Assembly (NCBI GenBank): GCA_964202895.1
Contig: CAXNJM010000001.1
Location: 868,001-932,000 of the forward strand
Direction: 5' to 3'
Source of the DNA: JAJTDS01 sp964202895
GTDB lineage: Bacteria > Pseudomonadota > Alphaproteobacteria > Rickettsiales > UBA1997
Length of the DNA: 64,000 bases
The notes under the pieces are model-generated. The model was not told the origin of the DNA and did no database searches. It saw nothing but the letters and a program-made list of their open reading frames with translations. Below, one piece after another: positions 24,762-34,913 of this stretch; the first letter of the stretch is position 1; every line of letters begins with the position of its first letter. A program made the position numbers and the translations under genes.

Positions 24762-26585
24762 ATGAATCAATTTAATAATATAGGCGAGATTATAGCTTTC
24801 CAAAAGCAATTTAATCGCAAAGATGCCTTTAATTGGCGAGAAAAAGACAATAAAATTTGGCATCAATTATCTAATCAAGATTTCTTTAATTATATTTTTT
24901 ATTTTGCAGTCGGGCTCAGAGAAATGGGGCTTAATCAAGAAGAAAAAAACAAAGTTGCTATTTTTGCCTACCAAAGCCCTATTTGGTTAATAGCAGATTT
25001 TGGCTCAATAATCGCAGGAGCAATATCGATACCGATTTTTAATAATATTTCCAGCGAGAATTTCAACTACCAAATCAATGATTGCAAACCTTCTTACCTG
25101 TTTATTGATAATATTGAACTACTAAACAATCAAGAATTTAACTTTGATAATTTTAAGAAAATCATTTTATACCAATCTTGGAATAACGACAATATAGAAT
25201 CTGATTTTATTGCAAAATATGATAATAAAAAACCTCATTTTGATAAGATTATTTTTTTCAAAGATCTACTTATTCAGGGCAAGAAATCAATAGAACAAAA
25301 GAAATATATTTGGCAATCCCTAATCAATCAATTATCAATTGAAGACCTCGCAACCATAATTTACACTTCTGGAACCACCGGAAACCCTAAAGGAGTTATG
25401 ATTTCTCATAAAAATTTATTAACTCAAATTGCCGATACAACAACATTTTTTAAACTTACTGAGCAAGATAAAGCCTTGTCTTTCCTGCCTCTAGCTCATA
25501 TTTTCGAAAGAATGGTGATGACTTTTTATCTTACTCAAAATATAAAAATTTATTTTGCTGAAGATATAAAAAATATTCCCGAAATTTTAAAAGAGATTAA
25601 GCCAACCCTAATGACAACAGTTCCTAGAATGTTAGAAAAGGTTTATAATAAAATAAAAGCTAGCCATGAAGGCAAGAATCTTTTTGCAAAAATTTTGATA
25701 AAAACAAGCCTAAAAATTGCCAATAAATCATTCTACAACAAGTCTTTTCTTAACCTTCTTCTACTAAAAATTTTTGATATTTTAGTTTATAGAAAATTTC
25801 GCAATGCACTAGGCTCTAATATGAGAATGATAATTTGTGGCGGAGCACCTTTAAACGAAAGAATAGAAAATTTCTATTGGCAAATAGGCATAAAAATTTT
25901 CTGCGGATATGGTTTAACAGAATCTTCGCCCGTTATATCGGCAAATTGTCCAGCATTTTATAAATTAGGCACAGTGGGTAAAAAATATGACTCCGTTACT
26001 ATAAAAATAAATCAAGACAAAGAGTTGTTGGCTTGTGGAAATGGCATAACTAATGGCTATTACAATAATCCAGAAGCAACTAATAAACTTTTTGCAGAAA
26101 CTAATTGGTTAAAAACTGGAGATCTTGCTGAAATTGATTCACAAGGCTTTGTTAAAATTATTGGCAGAAAAAAGGATGTCTTTAAAAGCTCAAACGGTAA
26201 ATTTATTCATCCCACATTATTGGAGCAAAAATTATTAGAAAAAATTAACTTTATCAGCGATGTCTTGATAATTGCCGACAATAGAAGCTTTGTTAGTGCC
26301 TTACTTTTTGTTGATGATATTGCAATTGGCAATTTGCAAAAACAAATATTCCCAAATTCATCAATTGCTGATTTTATTAATTCTCAACTACTATTAGAGA
26401 TAATTAACAATAAAATTAAGCAAATCAATCAAGAGCTCGACCACTGGGAAAATATAAGAAAATTTATTTTAATTAATTCTCAACTTTCAATTGAGAAAGG
26501 GGAAATTACACCTTCCATGAAAATAAAAAGAAAAATAATTGAACAAAAATATCAACAAGAAATAGATAATTTATATCAAGAATAA
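24762..26585 (+). CDS. AMP-forming long-chain acyl-CoA synthetase
   Basis: A 607-residue adenylate-forming ligase that activates fatty acids to acyl-CoA through an acyl-AMP. The P-loop IIYTSGTTGNPKGVMISH, the AMP-binding YGLTESSPVISAN, the LKTGDLAEID hinge region and the C-terminal catalytic-lysine region EITPSMKIKRK are all present. Size and sequence style fit the FadD15/FAA1-like long-chain group, common in Rickettsiales that use host fatty acids. It stands alone on the plus strand and converges on the aminopeptidase gene. Confidence 0.88.
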   Translation: MNQFNNIGEIIAFQKQFNRKDAFNWREKDNKIWHQLSNQDFFNYIFYFAVGLREMGLNQEEKNKVAIFAYQSPIWLIADFGSIIAGAISIPIFNNISSENFNYQINDCKPSYLFIDNIELLNNQEFNFDNFKKIILYQSWNNDNIESDFIAKYDNKKPHFDKIIFFKDLLIQGKKSIEQKKYIWQSLINQLSIEDLATIIYTSGTTGNPKGVMISHKNLLTQIADTTTFFKLTEQDKALSFLPLAHIFERMVMTFYLTQNIKIYFAEDIKNIPEILKEIKPTLMTTVPRMLEKVYNKIKASHEGKNLFAKILIKTSLKIANKSFYNKSFLNLLLLKIFDILVYRKFRNALGSNMRMIICGGAPLNERIENFYWQIGIKIFCGYGLTESSPVISANCPAFYKLGTVGKKYDSVTIKINQDKELLACGNGITNGYYNNPEATNKLFAETNWLKTGDLAEIDSQGFVKIIGRKKDVFKSSNGKFIHPTLLEQKLLEKINFISDVLIIADNRSFVSALLFVDDIAIGNLQKQIFPNSSIADFINSQLLLEIINNKIKQINQELDHWENIRKFILINSQLSIEKGEITPSMKIKRKIIEQKYQQEIDNLYQE

Positions 26586-26608
26586 ATTGATAGATAAACC
26601 GTTGGCAA

Positions 26609-28426
26609 TTATAGCATTTTTATATAAAAATTTGCTATTGCTTCTAGCCATTGCAATTCCTCGTTATTTAATCCATCAGATATATTTGCTAAAATTAATT
26701 GATGGTAATTAGCCAACCACTTTTTTTCTGGGTAAGTTAGCATTTTGAAATCAAGTAAATTATAGTCAATTGGTGCCATTGTTAAGGTGCGAAATTGCAA
26801 GAAATTTTGATTACAACTTTCCACCAACATAAGATTCTCAATTCTTATTCCATAATTATTAGCTAAATAAAACCCCGGTTCGTTAGAGATAATTAAACCC
26901 TCTACCAGTGGTTGTGGATTATAACGACTTATTGATGCTGGAGCTTCATGAACACCTAAAAAACTACCAACACCATGACCAGTACCATGATCATAATCTT
27001 TGCCATCAAGCCACAAGTTATATCGAGCAATACCGTCAAGCTGGGCTGGGCTATGATTAATCGGAAACCTTGCTCTTGCAAGATTAATATGACCTTTAGC
27101 AACTCTTGTAAAATTGTTAATCATATCTTCGCTTGCTTGACCAACCAAAATGGTTCTAGTAATATCAGTGGTTGCCATTATATCATCACTAAAATATTGA
27201 CCACCAGAATCAATTAAGAAAAGAGATGAAGGCTTTATTTGTAGATTTGTTTTTTGATTTGCACGATAATGAACAATTGCACCATTGCCCGCAAAGCCAG
27301 CAATAGTAGCAAAACTTAATGATTTAAAATATGGAGATTGAGAACGAAATTCTAGCAATTTTGCTTCTGCCGTCAATTCATCAATATATTGATTGTTTTG
27401 CCACATTTTTTCAAACCAAAATAAAAATTTAGTTACTGCGATACCGTCAATATTGTGTACCATTAATGACCCGTTAATTTCAGCTTTATTTTTTATATTT
27501 TTAATCTTCTCAATTACATTTCCAACCTCTAACAATGAAGAAGGTTTAGAAAATATTGATTTGATTTTTTGATATAAATTATAATTGAGTGCGGATCCAT
27601 CAACGGCAAGGCTCAAATCTAAAGAATTAATTTTTCTAAAAATATTTTCTATATTGCTCAAGCTTGATATTTCTAAGTTTCTCGCATCTTCACAATTAAA
27701 ATTAATTGCATTCATTATTGCTTCCTGACGAGATTCTTCAATTAGTAAAATTACCTTTCCATCTGCAAATAATATTGCAAAACACAGCAAAATTGGTGTA
27801 AATTCAAGGTCGGAAGCACGAATATTAAGCAACCAACATAAGTTTTCGGGCTTAGTAATTAATAAGGCAGAAGCATTAATTTGCGACATTATTCTTGCTC
27901 TTTTACTTAGGGAACTCTCTCCGCTTGCATTAATTAAACAATGATAAGGGCTTGAAGCTGGTGCCTTGGGGCGATTATGCCACGAATCTTCTACCAAATT
28001 ATTATTAAAAATAACTAATTTAAAATTATTATTATCAGCAATTTTCTGCAATTTTTGTTGATTAACAATATTGATATGATAGCCATTAAAAGCTAGAGAT
28101 TGCTGACTCTTAAGATTTTTAGCAACAAAATCAAAAATATTTTGGTGAGCAATGTTAATAATTTCAAAATAATCTTTATCTAATTCCTGTTGAGCTTGCA
28201 ATATATAGCGACCATCAGTAAATAAAAAACTTTTCTGTGCAGTAACAATTAAATAAGCATTAGAGCCCGTAAAGCCCGTTAAATATTCAATAAACTTATC
28301 GCTTTCTGGCAGGTATTCGCAAAAAAATTTGTTATTATTTACAAGCAGAAAATAATCAAGCTCAAGCTCTTTCATCTTTAGTTGCAATTGCTGAATTTTA
28401 CTGTTATTTTTTATCATTTTAATCAA
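26609..28426 (-). CDS. pepP: M24B family aminopeptidase P (Xaa-Pro aminopeptidase)
   Basis: A 605-residue metallopeptidase removing N-terminal residues before proline. It has the three-domain layout of long aminopeptidase P: two creatinase-like N-terminal domains (1-310) and a C-terminal pita-bread domain. The metal ligands lie in LIDSGGQY and TTDITRT (Asp), GTGHGVGSFLGVHE (His), ISNEPGFY (Glu) and GIRIENLMLV (Glu). The start overlaps the SGNH gene by 8 bp, making it the last gene of the long minus-strand run from sucA. Confidence 0.92.
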   Translation of the reverse strand: MIKMIKNNSKIQQLQLKMKELELDYFLLVNNNKFFCEYLPESDKFIEYLTGFTGSNAYLIVTAQKSFLFTDGRYILQAQQELDKDYFEIINIAHQNIFDFVAKNLKSQQSLAFNGYHINIVNQQKLQKIADNNNFKLVIFNNNLVEDSWHNRPKAPASSPYHCLINASGESSLSKRARIMSQINASALLITKPENLCWLLNIRASDLEFTPILLCFAILFADGKVILLIEESRQEAIMNAINFNCEDARNLEISSLSNIENIFRKINSLDLSLAVDGSALNYNLYQKIKSIFSKPSSLLEVGNVIEKIKNIKNKAEINGSLMVHNIDGIAVTKFLFWFEKMWQNNQYIDELTAEAKLLEFRSQSPYFKSLSFATIAGFAGNGAIVHYRANQKTNLQIKPSSLFLIDSGGQYFSDDIMATTDITRTILVGQASEDMINNFTRVAKGHINLARARFPINHSPAQLDGIARYNLWLDGKDYDHGTGHGVGSFLGVHEAPASISRYNPQPLVEGLIISNEPGFYLANNYGIRIENLMLVESCNQNFLQFRTLTMAPIDYNLLDFKMLTYPEKKWLANYHQLILANISDGLNNEELQWLEAIANFYIKML

Positions 28427-29480
28427 TTATTTTTTTTAATTCTTCGCCAATAATCGCAGAATAATAATCGGCTCCTGCATTATTAAGATGCAATCTATCG
28501 GCAAAATATCTTACTTCAATTGTCGAAATAAAATCAAACGGAATTATAACATCAGGATTATTTTCTTTAAAAATCTGAAGAGCCTTACTAATTGGCGAAA
28601 CTAATGACGATGACCGACATGCGACAGGATTAAAAATTATAATTAGTTTTTTATCATATTTTTTAACCATTTTATGAAGAATATTTAAATTTTTATAAAG
28701 CTCCCTAGCTAGTTTTATTGAATCCTGTTGATTATTTGCAATCATCGAACCACAAAAATTATCAGGAATATCTTTATCTACTGTAAAAGCACTATTTATA
28801 ACTGGCAACCATCCGCCCTCTTCTACGATATAATCGGATAATTTAAAAATATTGCCGTCAATTTCTGGCTGAGAAAAATTTAAAAAAACATTTTTTTGAT
28901 TCTGCAAATAATGCCTAGAAAATGGATAATAAGCAGATTCCAGAACGTTTTTACGAAAATATAATGAGGGAAGCCAATTGACAAAAGACCATTTTGATTG
29001 ATATAAGTCGGCAAAACCATTGGCAGAAGAGCCAAATTTATTTTTAATTAAAGAATCTAAGCCATAAGGAGTGGTATAAAATATTAAATATTCAAGATCT
29101 TGATAATGTTTTAAATAAAGTTCCGTCATTGCAAAATAGCCTTCCCAACCAATTTCAGCAGTTGTTGCAAGATTTATAATTTTGCTTTGAGGTAAATATT
29201 GATTGATAATTTTTGGCTTTATTGAGTGCAAAGCAGAACAATCGCCAACTATTGCTATATCTGGCTTCTTATCAAAAAAAAGATAATTTTTAGCAGAAAT
29301 TAACTCCTGAGAAACCGATTCTTTTTTAAAAAAACCAATATTTAACAAGTTCTCACTGGCAATTTTTCTGTTTAAATGACTATTTCTAAAAATTAAAAAT
29401 ATCAACAATTCAATAATTATAAATATCGCTAGAGCTATTATTGGGGCAGTAAATTTTTTAAGATATTTTTTTTTCATCAA
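28419..29480 (-). CDS. SGNH-like hydrolase paired with MBOAT acyltransferase
   Basis: A 353-residue protein with one N-terminal membrane helix (about 13-32) and a periplasmic SGNH/GDSL-like domain. Block I reads IAVVGDCSALHS, with Cys where the nucleophilic Ser usually stands in GDS. Block V is RLHLNNAGADYYS, giving the Asp-x-x-His type end (ADRLH). It starts directly after the MBOAT stop, the arrangement of AlgI/AlgJ-like and DltB/DltD-like pairs that O-acylate extracellular polymers. It probably completes transfer of an acyl group delivered by the MBOAT protein. The Cys position makes catalysis uncertain. Confidence 0.65.
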   Translation of the reverse strand: MMKKKYLKKFTAPIIALAIFIIIELLIFLIFRNSHLNRKIASENLLNIGFFKKESVSQELISAKNYLFFDKKPDIAIVGDCSALHSIKPKIINQYLPQSKIINLATTAEIGWEGYFAMTELYLKHYQDLEYLIFYTTPYGLDSLIKNKFGSSANGFADLYQSKWSFVNWLPSLYFRKNVLESAYYPFSRHYLQNQKNVFLNFSQPEIDGNIFKLSDYIVEEGGWLPVINSAFTVDKDIPDNFCGSMIANNQQDSIKLARELYKNLNILHKMVKKYDKKLIIIFNPVACRSSSLVSPISKALQIFKENNPDVIIPFDFISTIEVRYFADRLHLNNAGADYYSAIIGEELKKIID

Positions 29481-30962
29481 TCAAAATTGAAAATAAATAA
29501 ATTCATAACTACCGCGAGATGCGAAAAACAAGGTTCCATAAATCATTATTAAGTAAATAAAAATCTTGTTAACGAACTTTATTTTAGGATATAAATCAAC
29601 AAATTCGCGGTTTCTTTTGTAGCCAATAATATCAGTTACTATTATCGGCAAGCTATATATTAATAAACCGTAAATAAGAATTTTGAAAGGCTCGCTCATC
29701 AAGTAATTTGATTTTACAATATCAGCTATTGCAAAGATTGATTCCATAGATTTAGAAAAATCAATAAAACTTTTACTACAAAAGATCAACATTCCAAAAG
29801 CAATTTGCCAAAACCCGATAAATATTGCTATTATCAACCCTAATTTATTGCCAAAAATTTTGATAATAATTTTATCAAGCGGTATAAAGCGATAAAATAT
29901 TATCATTAAACCGCAATAAAAACCATATAAAACAAATGAAAAACCTGCTCCGTGCCATACTCCAAACAAAAGCATTGTAAAAATTACTGCGAATAAATTA
30001 ACCATTTTATTTCTACGATTACCACAAATAGGCAAATAAACATAATCTCTTATCCAGCTAGAAAGAGAGATATTCCATCTTTTAAAAAAATCACTAGCAT
30101 TAGTTGCAAAATAAGGAGTTAAAAAATTCCTACCCAATCTAATTGAGAAGAGTTTGGCAACTCCTCTGGCGATATCGCAATAGGCACTGAAATCGCAATA
30201 TATTTGATAAGAAAAAGCAATGGCAAGAATTAAGCCAACTCCTGCATTGTTAATATTTTCTCTGCATCTATCTACCAAATGGCCAAGATTATCAGCGAAT
30301 ACAAGTTTTTTGAACAAACCCCAGCTAATCAAGAAAATTGCCATTTCAATATTGCGGTAGCTAGGTCTTTTTCTTAATTTAGTAAGTTGTGGCAATAACT
30401 CATGGGCCCTCATAATTGGTCCAGCTACTAACTTAGGGAAGAAAGCAATGAAAGTTAAATAATCAAGAAAATTTTTAGTAGGTTTGAATTGTTTTCGATA
30501 TATATCTATAATATAGCTAAGGCTTTCAAAGGTATAAAATGAAATTGCTACTGGCAAAGGAAGATAATGTTTTAAGAAGGTTAAATCAATAAATAAGCCA
30601 TCTTCTATTAAGCCAATTAACCAATCCCAATATTTAAAGAAAGCTAGCAGAGAGATATTAAAAACAATACTGGTGATTAAGATTATTTTTCTTTGGCGAT
30701 TAATCGCTAAAATATTAATTTCTTGCTTATTATCGCTAATTAATAATTTTTGATTTAATAAATTAATTTTTTGTGCAAGAGTAAAATCAACCACCGCAGA
30801 AGAAATCAAGATCAATGCCCACCACCAATTACCCCAAGCATAAAAGATAAAGCTAGTAATAATTAAAATAATATTTCTAAAGCCATTATTCTTACTAACA
30901 TAATAAGCAGTAAGAGCCAAGGGCAAGAATAGCAATAAAAAATTAAAAGATTGAAAGATCAT
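29481..30962 (-). CDS. MBOAT family membrane O-acyltransferase (AlgI-like)
   Basis: A 493-residue polytopic membrane protein of the MBOAT family, moving acyl groups across the inner membrane to envelope sugars. Marks are the N-terminal FQSFNFLLLFLPL helix, the conserved FDYLTFIAFFPKLVAGPIMR-like block, KRWNISLSSWIRDYVYLPICG, and the active-site His in GVWHGAGFSFVLYG. Length is typical of AlgI. It is followed at once by the SGNH partner. Rickettsiales lack alginate, so the acceptor (lipopolysaccharide, peptidoglycan or another surface sugar) is unknown. Confidence 0.9.
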   Translation of the reverse strand: MIFQSFNFLLLFLPLALTAYYVSKNNGFRNIILIITSFIFYAWGNWWWALILISSAVVDFTLAQKINLLNQKLLISDNKQEINILAINRQRKIILITSIVFNISLLAFFKYWDWLIGLIEDGLFIDLTFLKHYLPLPVAISFYTFESLSYIIDIYRKQFKPTKNFLDYLTFIAFFPKLVAGPIMRAHELLPQLTKLRKRPSYRNIEMAIFLISWGLFKKLVFADNLGHLVDRCRENINNAGVGLILAIAFSYQIYCDFSAYCDIARGVAKLFSIRLGRNFLTPYFATNASDFFKRWNISLSSWIRDYVYLPICGNRRNKMVNLFAVIFTMLLFGVWHGAGFSFVLYGFYCGLMIIFYRFIPLDKIIIKIFGNKLGLIIAIFIGFWQIAFGMLIFCSKSFIDFSKSMESIFAIADIVKSNYLMSEPFKILIYGLLIYSLPIIVTDIIGYKRNREFVDLYPKIKFVNKIFIYLIMIYGTLFFASRGSYEFIYFQF

Positions 30963-31015
30963 ATTTATTGATTAATTCTTAAAAAATAATATTTCAATCT
31001 ACTGCTTAATGAAAT

Positions 31016-32092
31016 TTATTTTTGCAACAATAAAAAATCGGCAATAACACAAGCTATCATTGCCTCCCCGACAGGAACCGCTCTAATGCCAACACAGGGA
31101 TCGTGCCTTCCTTTGGTTATAATTTCAGTATTATTATTGTCGACATCAATCGTTCTGCGAGGAACTAAAATTGAGCTAGTAGGCTTAACCGCAAATCTCA
31201 CCACGATATCTTGACCAGAAGATATTCCACCAATAACACCGCCAGAATTATTGCTAGAAAAATTAATTTTATTATCTGCAAACCACATTTCATCGGCCGA
31301 TTCGCTACCCTTTTTGCTTGCATATTCTGCTCCCACACCTATTTCAACACTTTTTACCGCATTAATACTCATTATTGCTGATGCAATTTTTGCATCAAGC
31401 TTATTATATATTGGCTCACCTAAACCAATTGGAGCATTTTTGACTATTAATTCAATGGTTGCCCCTACTGAATCGCCACTTTTTCTTATTTCTGTTAAAT
31501 AATCAATAAAATTAGGCACCGCTTTTTTATCTGGACAAAAGAAATCATTCTTTTCGATTTGCTTTAAATCAAAATTTTGATAATCTATTTTTTTTTCTCC
31601 AATTTGTGAAATATAGCCATATATTTCTATTTTGCCATTTTCATTAATGGCTTTTTTATCAATTACCTTTCTTGCTATTGCTCCAGAGGCAACTCTCATT
31701 GCAGTTTCTCGAGCAGAAGACCTGCCTCCGCCCCTATAATCACGGATTCCATATTTTTTGAAATAAGTATAATCAGCATGAGAGGGGCGAAATTTATTTT
31801 TAATATCTCCATAATCTTGGCTTTTTTGGTCATTATTATAGATAATTAAGCTAATGGGAGTTCCTGTAGTTTTGCCCTCAAACACTCCAGACATAATTTC
31901 TACCTTATCTTCTTCTTGCCTTTGGGTAGTGAATTTTGATTGCCCCGGTCTTCTTTTATCTAAAAAAGGCTGTATATCAGCTTCAGAAAGCTCTATTAAA
32001 GATGGACAGCCATCTACTACCGCCCCAATAGCTTTGCCGTGACTCTCGCCCCAAGTTGTAAAACGAAAAATTTCACCAAAATAATTTGCCAT
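31016..32092 (-). CDS. aroC: Chorismate synthase
   Basis: A 358-residue FMN-dependent lyase making chorismate from EPSP, the last shikimate step. The three family signatures are present: GESHGKAIGAVVDGCP near the start, YGIRDYRGGGRSSARETA with the catalytic arginines near residue 115, and RFAVKPTSSI with GRHDPCVGIRAVPV near the end. Length is normal. It starts 2 bp after a small conserved gene and lies in the long sucA-to-pepP run. No other aro genes are visible in the window. Confidence 0.95.
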   Translation of the reverse strand: MANYFGEIFRFTTWGESHGKAIGAVVDGCPSLIELSEADIQPFLDKRRPGQSKFTTQRQEEDKVEIMSGVFEGKTTGTPISLIIYNNDQKSQDYGDIKNKFRPSHADYTYFKKYGIRDYRGGGRSSARETAMRVASGAIARKVIDKKAINENGKIEIYGYISQIGEKKIDYQNFDLKQIEKNDFFCPDKKAVPNFIDYLTEIRKSGDSVGATIELIVKNAPIGLGEPIYNKLDAKIASAIMSINAVKSVEIGVGAEYASKKGSESADEMWFADNKINFSSNNSGGVIGGISSGQDIVVRFAVKPTSSILVPRRTIDVDNNNTEIITKGRHDPCVGIRAVPVGEAMIACVIADFLLLQK

Positions 32093-32094
32093 TT

Positions 32095-32298
32095 TTAGAT
32101 AGATCTAGATTAATATTAGAAACAATTTTATTGTTATTTTTCTTCTTTGGAAGATGTATTTTTAAAATCAGCATTTTTTCTTCTTAGTAAATTCTGACGA
32201 AGAGCGCTAGCAAGCTCTTTCTTTTTATTATTTTTATTAACCGTTTTATTTTTTTGAGATAACAAAGTATCGCCAGTAGCAAGATTCTTATTATACAT
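32095..32298 (-). CDS. Small basic protein upstream of aroC
   Basis: A 67-codon gene starting at the ATG at 32296-32298, 9 bp after the ABC exporter stop and ending 2 bp before the aroC start, which implies translational coupling to both. The product is very basic, with KKKELASALRQNLLRRKN in the middle. This resembles the short alphaproteobacterial proteins that end in an LRxNLxRRK motif. There is no signal or membrane segment. Function is unknown. The conserved-looking core and tight spacing support a real gene. Confidence 0.6.
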
Positions 32299-32307
32299 GA
32301 TTATTTT

Positions 32308-34089
32308 CTAATTTTCAGTTGAAAATTGCTTGTAGTATAAATTTGCATAAAAACCATTAAGAGCTATTAATTCTTGATGATTCCCCTGCTCAACAACCTC
32401 GCCATTATTAATAACAATAATTTTATCTGCATTAATTATTGTTGATAAGCGATGAGCTATAACAATTGAGGTTTTATTTTTCATCAAACTATTAAAGGCA
32501 TTTTTAATTAATTCTTCTGAGATTGGATCGAGTGCAGATGTAGCCTCATCAAGTAATAAAATTGGAGCATTGTATAATATTGCTCGAGCAATTGCGATTC
32601 TTTGTCTTTGCCCCCCCGAAAGACGAATTCCATTCTGCCCAACTTTGGTATTATATTTATCGGGTAAATCACTAATAAAACTATCGGCTTCAGCCATTTT
32701 AGATGCTCTTATTATTTCTTCTTCAGTGGCATCTTCTTTGCCATATCTAATATTTTCTAATATCGTATCGTCAAATAACATAACTTCTTGATTAACTACC
32801 GACATAGCGGAGCGAAGAGATTTAATGCTTAAATCACGGATATCATGACCATCTAATTTAATAACTCCAGATTCTGGATCGTAAAATCTTAATACTAATT
32901 GCATAATTGTTGATTTTCCGCCACCTGAATGACCTACTAAAGCAACTTTCTGACCAGATTTGATTTGTAAATTAAGGTTTCTGAGAGCTAATTTTTCTGG
33001 AACATAACGAAAATTAACATTTTCAAAGGTTATTTCCCCCCTAGGCTCATCAAGATTAATCGCATTTTCTTTGTCAATAATTTGTGGCTTTTCATCAATT
33101 AATTGATAAAACCTCGAAGTAGACCCTAAACCCATTTGTATACCGCTATTCATTTGCGACACAGATTTTAAAGGCTTATAAGCCATCATCATTGCAACAA
33201 AAAACGAAAAGAATGCTCCTTGAGTAGTTTCCCCTGAAATAACTTTCATGCCACCATACCAAATAACACAAGCAACACCAACTCCCGCAAGAGCCTCAAC
33301 AAATGGAGAAGAAATTAATGAAATTCTTGAAATTTTCTTACCCATTTTAAATATCTCTTCAACAATTTTTGACATTCTATTAATTTCAAAATTTTCGCAG
33401 TGATAAGCTTTTACTAGCTTTGAATATTGCAAAGTGTCATTCATTTGAGAGGAAAATTTCTGCACTACTTCCTGATTTTTAAAAGAAAGATTTCTTAATT
33501 TTTTCCCAATTATATAAATTGGAAATCCAGCTAAAGGAATGCCAACAAAGGCAACAATAGAAAACTCCAAACTCTGATTAAACATAACCAAAACAAGCCC
33601 CACAAGACTAAAAAATTGCTTGATGGAGCCATTTAGAATAGTGTTTATCATGCCTATTATCATACCGACTTCATTCATAATAATTGCCGTCATATCGCCA
33701 GAAGATTTGCTGTGCAACTTTGCGATATCAGATTTAATAAAATGTGCATAGAGCCTTATTCTCATATCGGAAGTCATTCTTAGGGTAAGAATATTAGTGG
33801 TCAGCAACTGAAAATAACTAGCAAAGGCTTTAATTATTGTTACCAGCAACACAATTAAGGGAATGACGATTAATGCTGTTTTATCTTTATTAACAAAAAC
33901 CCAATCAAGAGCAGGCTTAACCAACCAAGCATTGAGAGCGGTTGTACCAGCAATTACAAGCATTAAAATAATTGAAATAGCAAATGTTTTGTAATAAGGC
34001 AGAATGTAATCTTTGATAACTCTTTTGAGTAGATAAAAATTACTTGAATAATCTTGAGATTGATGATTTTTGTTATTTTGATTGAGCAT
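32308..34089 (-). CDS. msbA: MsbA-like ABC exporter (fused permease and ATPase)
   Basis: A 593-residue half-transporter. Six membrane helices (residues 30-320) are followed by an ATPase domain with Walker A GHSGGGKST, Q-loop VVNQEVMLFDD, ABC signature RLSGGQRQRIAIARA, Walker B ILLLDEATSALD and an H-loop IVIAHRLS. The family flips lipid A core or other lipids across the inner membrane, and in Rickettsiales several relatives exist. Substrate identity is therefore uncertain, and the msbA name rests on overall layout. It is followed closely by the small gene and aroC. Confidence 0.8.
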   Translation of the reverse strand: MLNQNNKNHQSQDYSSNFYLLKRVIKDYILPYYKTFAISIILMLVIAGTTALNAWLVKPALDWVFVNKDKTALIVIPLIVLLVTIIKAFASYFQLLTTNILTLRMTSDMRIRLYAHFIKSDIAKLHSKSSGDMTAIIMNEVGMIIGMINTILNGSIKQFFSLVGLVLVMFNQSLEFSIVAFVGIPLAGFPIYIIGKKLRNLSFKNQEVVQKFSSQMNDTLQYSKLVKAYHCENFEINRMSKIVEEIFKMGKKISRISLISSPFVEALAGVGVACVIWYGGMKVISGETTQGAFFSFFVAMMMAYKPLKSVSQMNSGIQMGLGSTSRFYQLIDEKPQIIDKENAINLDEPRGEITFENVNFRYVPEKLALRNLNLQIKSGQKVALVGHSGGGKSTIMQLVLRFYDPESGVIKLDGHDIRDLSIKSLRSAMSVVNQEVMLFDDTILENIRYGKEDATEEEIIRASKMAEADSFISDLPDKYNTKVGQNGIRLSGGQRQRIAIARAILYNAPILLLDEATSALDPISEELIKNAFNSLMKNKTSIVIAHRLSTIINADKIIVINNGEVVEQGNHQELIALNGFYANLYYKQFSTEN

Positions 34090-34109
34090 TTAATAAAATA
34101 ATTTTAACA

Positions 34110-34898
34110 TTAGCCGAATCTACCAGTGATGTAATCTTGGGTTTCTTTTTTACTAGGATTAGTAAAGATCTTATCAGTGGTATCATATTCTATAACTTTA
34201 CCCAGATGAAAAAAGGCGGTACGATGAGATACTCTTGCCGCCTGTTGCATTGAGTGAGTAACAATAATAATGGTGAATTTCTCTTTTAAATCGTCTATTA
34301 ATTCTTCTATTTTTGCAGTGGCAATTGGGTCAAGTGCAGAACAAGGCTCATCCATTAAAATAATTTCAGGCTGTATTGCTATTGTTCTTGCTATACAAAG
34401 CCTTTGTTGTTGACCGCCAGATAATGAATTAGCTTGCTCATGGAGACGATCTTTGACTTCGTTCCATAAGCCAGCTTTAATTAGACTATCTTCAACAATG
34501 GCATCAAGTTGCTTTTTGGTGGTAAATAAACCGTGTATTCTAGGGCCGTAGGCAATATTTTCATAAATAGATTTAAGAAAAGGATTGGGTTTTTGAAAAA
34601 CCATACCTACCGAAGCTCTAAGCATAACTAGATCGATTGATTTCTCATAAATATTTTGATTATCAATTCTGATTTCACCCTCAATTCGACAACTATCTAT
34701 TGTATCGTTCATTCTATTAATACAACGAAGAAAAGAAGATTTACCACAACCAGAAGGACCTATTAAAGCAGTAACTCCAAATTTTTTAAAATCAATATTA
34801 ATGTCAAACAAGGCTTGTTTTAGACCGTAAAATAAATTAACATTTCGGGCTAAAATTTTAATTTTATCATCATTGAGATGATTGTTATTGTTGCTCAT
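34110..34898 (-). CDS. pstB: Phosphate ABC transporter ATP-binding protein
   Basis: A 262-residue stand-alone ABC ATPase that drives phosphate import with PstC and PstA. Walker A is GPSGCGKSS, the PstB-type FLRCINRMND follows it, then the Q-loop VFQKPNPFLKSIYENIAYGP, signature SLSGGQQQRLCIARTIA, and Walker B ILMDEPCSALDPIAT. The strongly conserved QKPNPF-SIYENI block is diagnostic of PstB. No pstS, pstC, pstA or phoU gene is adjacent; it sits between sucB (15-bp gap) and the ABC exporter. Confidence 0.9.
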   Translation of the reverse strand: MSNNNNHLNDDKIKILARNVNLFYGLKQALFDINIDFKKFGVTALIGPSGCGKSSFLRCINRMNDTIDSCRIEGEIRIDNQNIYEKSIDLVMLRASVGMVFQKPNPFLKSIYENIAYGPRIHGLFTTKKQLDAIVEDSLIKAGLWNEVKDRLHEQANSLSGGQQQRLCIARTIAIQPEIILMDEPCSALDPIATAKIEELIDDLKEKFTIIIVTHSMQQAARVSHRTAFFHLGKVIEYDTTDKIFTNPSKKETQDYITGRFG

Positions 34899-34913
34899 TA
34901 AAGAAAAAATTGA

